Source: CAKTOF01 sp964523945 (GTDB lineage: Bacteria; Bacillota; Clostridia; Oscillospirales; Oscillospiraceae). Taken from it: a stretch of 7,441 nt of DNA. Under the pieces are notes generated by a model that ran no database searches, was not told the origin of the DNA, and saw only the letters and a program-made list of their open reading frames with translations. How positions within the stretch are numbered: position 1 is the first letter of the stretch; each line of letters starts with the position of its first letter. The DNA lies in contig CAZGBU010000100.1 in assembly GCA_964523945.1 (NCBI GenBank), positions 1 to 7,441 on the forward strand, read 5' to 3'. Below, piece after piece: positions 5,962-7,441 of the stretch. Both the position numbers and the translations under genes were made by a program.

Positions 5962-7302
5962 ATGAAGAAATTTCTGCTGACCCTGCTGTGCGCCGGCGTG
6001 CTGTTTGGCCTGCCGGCCTGCTCCGGTGTGTTTGACAACGACTATCTGGCGGTCACGGCGCACGATGAGCAGTACACGATCGATGAGGGCTCTGACGCGC
6101 TGACAGCCGAGAACTACCTCGGGCTGAAAAACGCGATTCTGAGCTTTGTGGAAAACCATGTGGAGTATGGCGTGATCCGGATCTACAGCTATGATGGCGA
6201 CGTGGAGAGCGACCTGGCCGATGCGGCTTATGAGGTGGCCAAGTCTGACCCGCTCGGCGCATATGCGGTCGATTATATGACCCATGACTGTACGCTGATC
6301 GTCTCCTACTATGAGATCCATATCTACATCACCTTTGCGCGGACACAGGCGGAGGTGGACGCGGTTGTGCGCGTCAACAGCATTGCAGCGCTGCGCGAGC
6401 AGTTTGAGCAGGCATTGCTCAACGGAAGTGAGACGCTAACGCTCCGCATCTCCAGCTATGCCGAGCAGGATTTCCTGACGCTTGCGCAGGAGAGCTATGA
6501 GGCCAACCCAACCAGCTTTGCAGAGTTGCCGGAGATCACGGTAGAGCTGTATCCCAGCTCCGGTGTACAGCGCATCCTGCAGTTTGAGTTCCTCTATGAA
6601 CACGACGCAGCGGAGCGTGCATCGCGCGTGGCGGCGCTGCAGGAGCAGGTCGCGGCGCTGACCGGGGGGCTGGACGCGCTGTCAGATCCCAGCGAACGGT
6701 TCGATTTGCTCTGCGAACGGCTGCTGGCGCATATGAACGGGGCAGAACTCCAGGAGGACGCGATTTTCTATGATGCGCTGTGCGGCGGTGCGGTCAGCAG
6801 CGCGAGCATCGCGAAAGTACTGACGACGCTGGCCGGCGAACTGGATCTGACGTGCATTACGGTGGATGGCCGTCGAAATAATGTGCCCTATGAATGGAAC
6901 GTCGTCACAATTGGGGACAACAGCTTCCACGTCGATCTGCTGCGCGACCTGATGGCCGGCAGCGGACGGGCCACGCGCTATGGCGACGCCGATCTGGCCG
7001 AGGAATACGCCTGGGATACAGAGACGGTGCCGGTCTGCGAGATTGCGGGCGAGCAGATCGGAAGCACAGAGGTCTTCCTGCCCGGCGACGGAGAAGAGGC
7101 GCCGGCTGGCGACAGCACGCAGAGCGAACAGCCGGAGCAGACGCCCGATGAGCAGCTGCCGTCGGACGAGCAGCCGGCTGACGAAACCGATCCTGCGGAG
7201 GAAGAGCCGCTGCCCGATGCCGAACAAAACCCGGAAGAGCCGCCGGTCGAAGATGGGCAGACCGCGACGGAACCACCGGCTGAACCGGTGCAGACAGAAT
7301 AA
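5962..7302 (+). CDS. Lipoprotein with degenerate transglutaminase-like domain and acidic proline-rich tail
   Basis: This is a secreted, membrane-anchored protein of 446 residues. The signal peptide MKKFLLTLLCAGVLFG ends in the lipobox LPAC (17-20), with C20 the expected lipidated residue. Two similar modules follow, about 50-136 and 139-228, each with an R-I-x-S-Y strand (73-77 and 162-166) followed by a Leu-Ala helix and a Tyr-Glu pair. Residues about 266-330 resemble a transglutaminase/protease core in layout. AVSSASIAK aligns with the nucleophile-bearing GVCxGYA, YEWNVVTI with HAWNxVxx, and FHVD with YHVD. The Cys and His appear replaced by S279 and Y310, while D325 remains, so enzymatic activity is doubtful. 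Residues about 374-446 are low complexity, dominated by Pro, Glu, Asp, Gln and Thr, and strongly acidic. It is the last gene of the operon, with AAGGAGG 7 bases before the ATG. The transglutaminase assignment rests on motif layout read by eye and is moderate; the lipoprotein assignment is firm. Confidence 0.75.
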   Translation: MKKFLLTLLCAGVLFGLPACSGVFDNDYLAVTAHDEQYTIDEGSDALTAENYLGLKNAILSFVENHVEYGVIRIYSYDGDVESDLADAAYEVAKSDPLGAYAVDYMTHDCTLIVSYYEIHIYITFARTQAEVDAVVRVNSIAALREQFEQALLNGSETLTLRISSYAEQDFLTLAQESYEANPTSFAELPEITVELYPSSGVQRILQFEFLYEHDAAERASRVAALQEQVAALTGGLDALSDPSERFDLLCERLLAHMNGAELQEDAIFYDALCGGAVSSASIAKVLTTLAGELDLTCITVDGRRNNVPYEWNVVTIGDNSFHVDLLRDLMAGSGRATRYGDADLAEEYAWDTETVPVCEIAGEQIGSTEVFLPGDGEEAPAGDSTQSEQPEQTPDEQLPSDEQPADETDPAEEEPLPDAEQNPEEPPVEDGQTATEPPAEPVQTE

Positions 7303-7322
7303 AATCCACGCAGCAGGGAAAT

Positions 7323-7356
7323 AAGGCTTGACTTTTTGGAAAAGCCTTTATATAAT
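7323..7356 (+). terminator. Possible weak operon terminator
   Basis: AAGGCTT (7323-7329) and AAGCCTT (7342-7348) form a 7-bp stem with a 12-base loop, followed by a mixed T/A run, TATATAATT. It lies 20 bases after the lipoprotein stop, where an operon terminator is expected. The stem is AT-containing and the T-tract is interrupted, so efficiency is probably modest. The same bases hold the tRNA promoter. Confidence 0.35.
7328..7356 (+). promoter_or_regulatory. Strong sigma-A type promoter of tRNA-Gly
   Basis: TTGACT (7328-7333), a 17-base spacer, and the perfect -10 box TATAAT (7351-7356) are present. Transcription would begin near 7362-7364, only 6 to 8 bases before the mature tRNA 5' end at 7370. 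The strength and placement fit a stable RNA gene. The -35 context, GCTTGACTTTTTGG, almost repeats that of the topoisomerase promoter. Confidence 0.85.
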
Positions 7357-7369
7357 TACTCTTGCTGCT

Positions 7370-7441
7370 GCGGGTGTAGCTCATCTGGTAGAGCGCCACC
7401 TTGCCAAGGTGGAGGTAGCGAGTTCGAGCCTCGTCACCCGC
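7370..7441 (+). tRNA. tRNA-Gly (anticodon GCC), cut by the window end
   Basis: The full cloverleaf can be read. The acceptor stem GCGGGTG (7370-7376) pairs perfectly with CACCCGC (7435-7441). The D arm is GCTC/GAGC (7379-7394) with GG in its loop. The anticodon stem is CCACC/GGTGG with loop TTGCCAA, anticodon GCC at 7403-7405, decoding GGC and GGU. The variable loop is AGGTA. The T arm is GCGAG/CTCGT with a TTCGAGC loop. The discriminator base and the 3' CCA, encoded or added, lie beyond the window. More tRNA genes may follow. Confidence 0.97.

Noticed and set aside
7274..7290. CACCGG/CCGGTG hairpin at the end of the lipoprotein gene as a terminator
   Set aside because: It lies inside the coding sequence and is followed by CAGACAGAATAAAA, with no T-tract on the + strand.

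Overview
The window is visibly GC-rich and densely packed. It looks like a chromosomal segment of a Firmicute of the class Clostridia, probably near the Oscillospiraceae/Ruminococcaceae. The evidence is a ParE/ParC-type topoisomerase pair of the divergent kind I associate with clostridia, a YitT/DUF2179 membrane protein, strong Shine-Dalgarno sites, one TTG start and a Gram-positive style lipoprotein. I cannot name a genus from the sequence alone.

Layout, all on the + strand: (1) about 390 bases without a convincing gene, rich in short inverted repeats and ending in a perfect 11-bp GC hairpin (346-371). (2) A near-consensus sigma-A promoter, TTGACT-17-TATAGT (393-421), and a short leader with overlapping palindromes. 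(3) Five closely spaced genes that look like one operon: the B subunit of a type IIA topoisomerase (parE-like, 480-2459); a 105-residue membrane protein with a four-cysteine zinc-ribbon motif (2474-2791); the A subunit (parC-like, 2801-5050); a YitT-family integral membrane protein with a TTG start (5071-5940); and a lipoprotein with a transglutaminase-like fold that appears to lack its catalytic residues and has a long acidic, proline-rich tail (5962-7302). The four gaps are only 9 to 21 bases. (4) A short intergenic stretch in which a possible terminator hairpin and a strong promoter, TTGACT-17-TATAAT, occupy the same bases. (5) tRNA-Gly(GCC), running off the window end one base before the discriminator position.

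The first and third genes should assemble into an A2B2 enzyme. All catalytic motifs I can check (GHKL ATPase, Toprim, active-site tyrosine) are intact, but the residues that classically contact fluoroquinolones (Ser83 of E. coli GyrA) and aminocoumarins (Arg136 of E. coli GyrB) are replaced. The points most worth a second look are the membrane zinc-ribbon protein between the two subunits, the apparent pseudo-transglutaminase lipoprotein with a duplicated N-terminal module, and the 6-bp hairpin that places that lipoprotein's ribosome binding site in its loop. I found no mobile element, CRISPR array, phage gene or clear sign of recent transfer.
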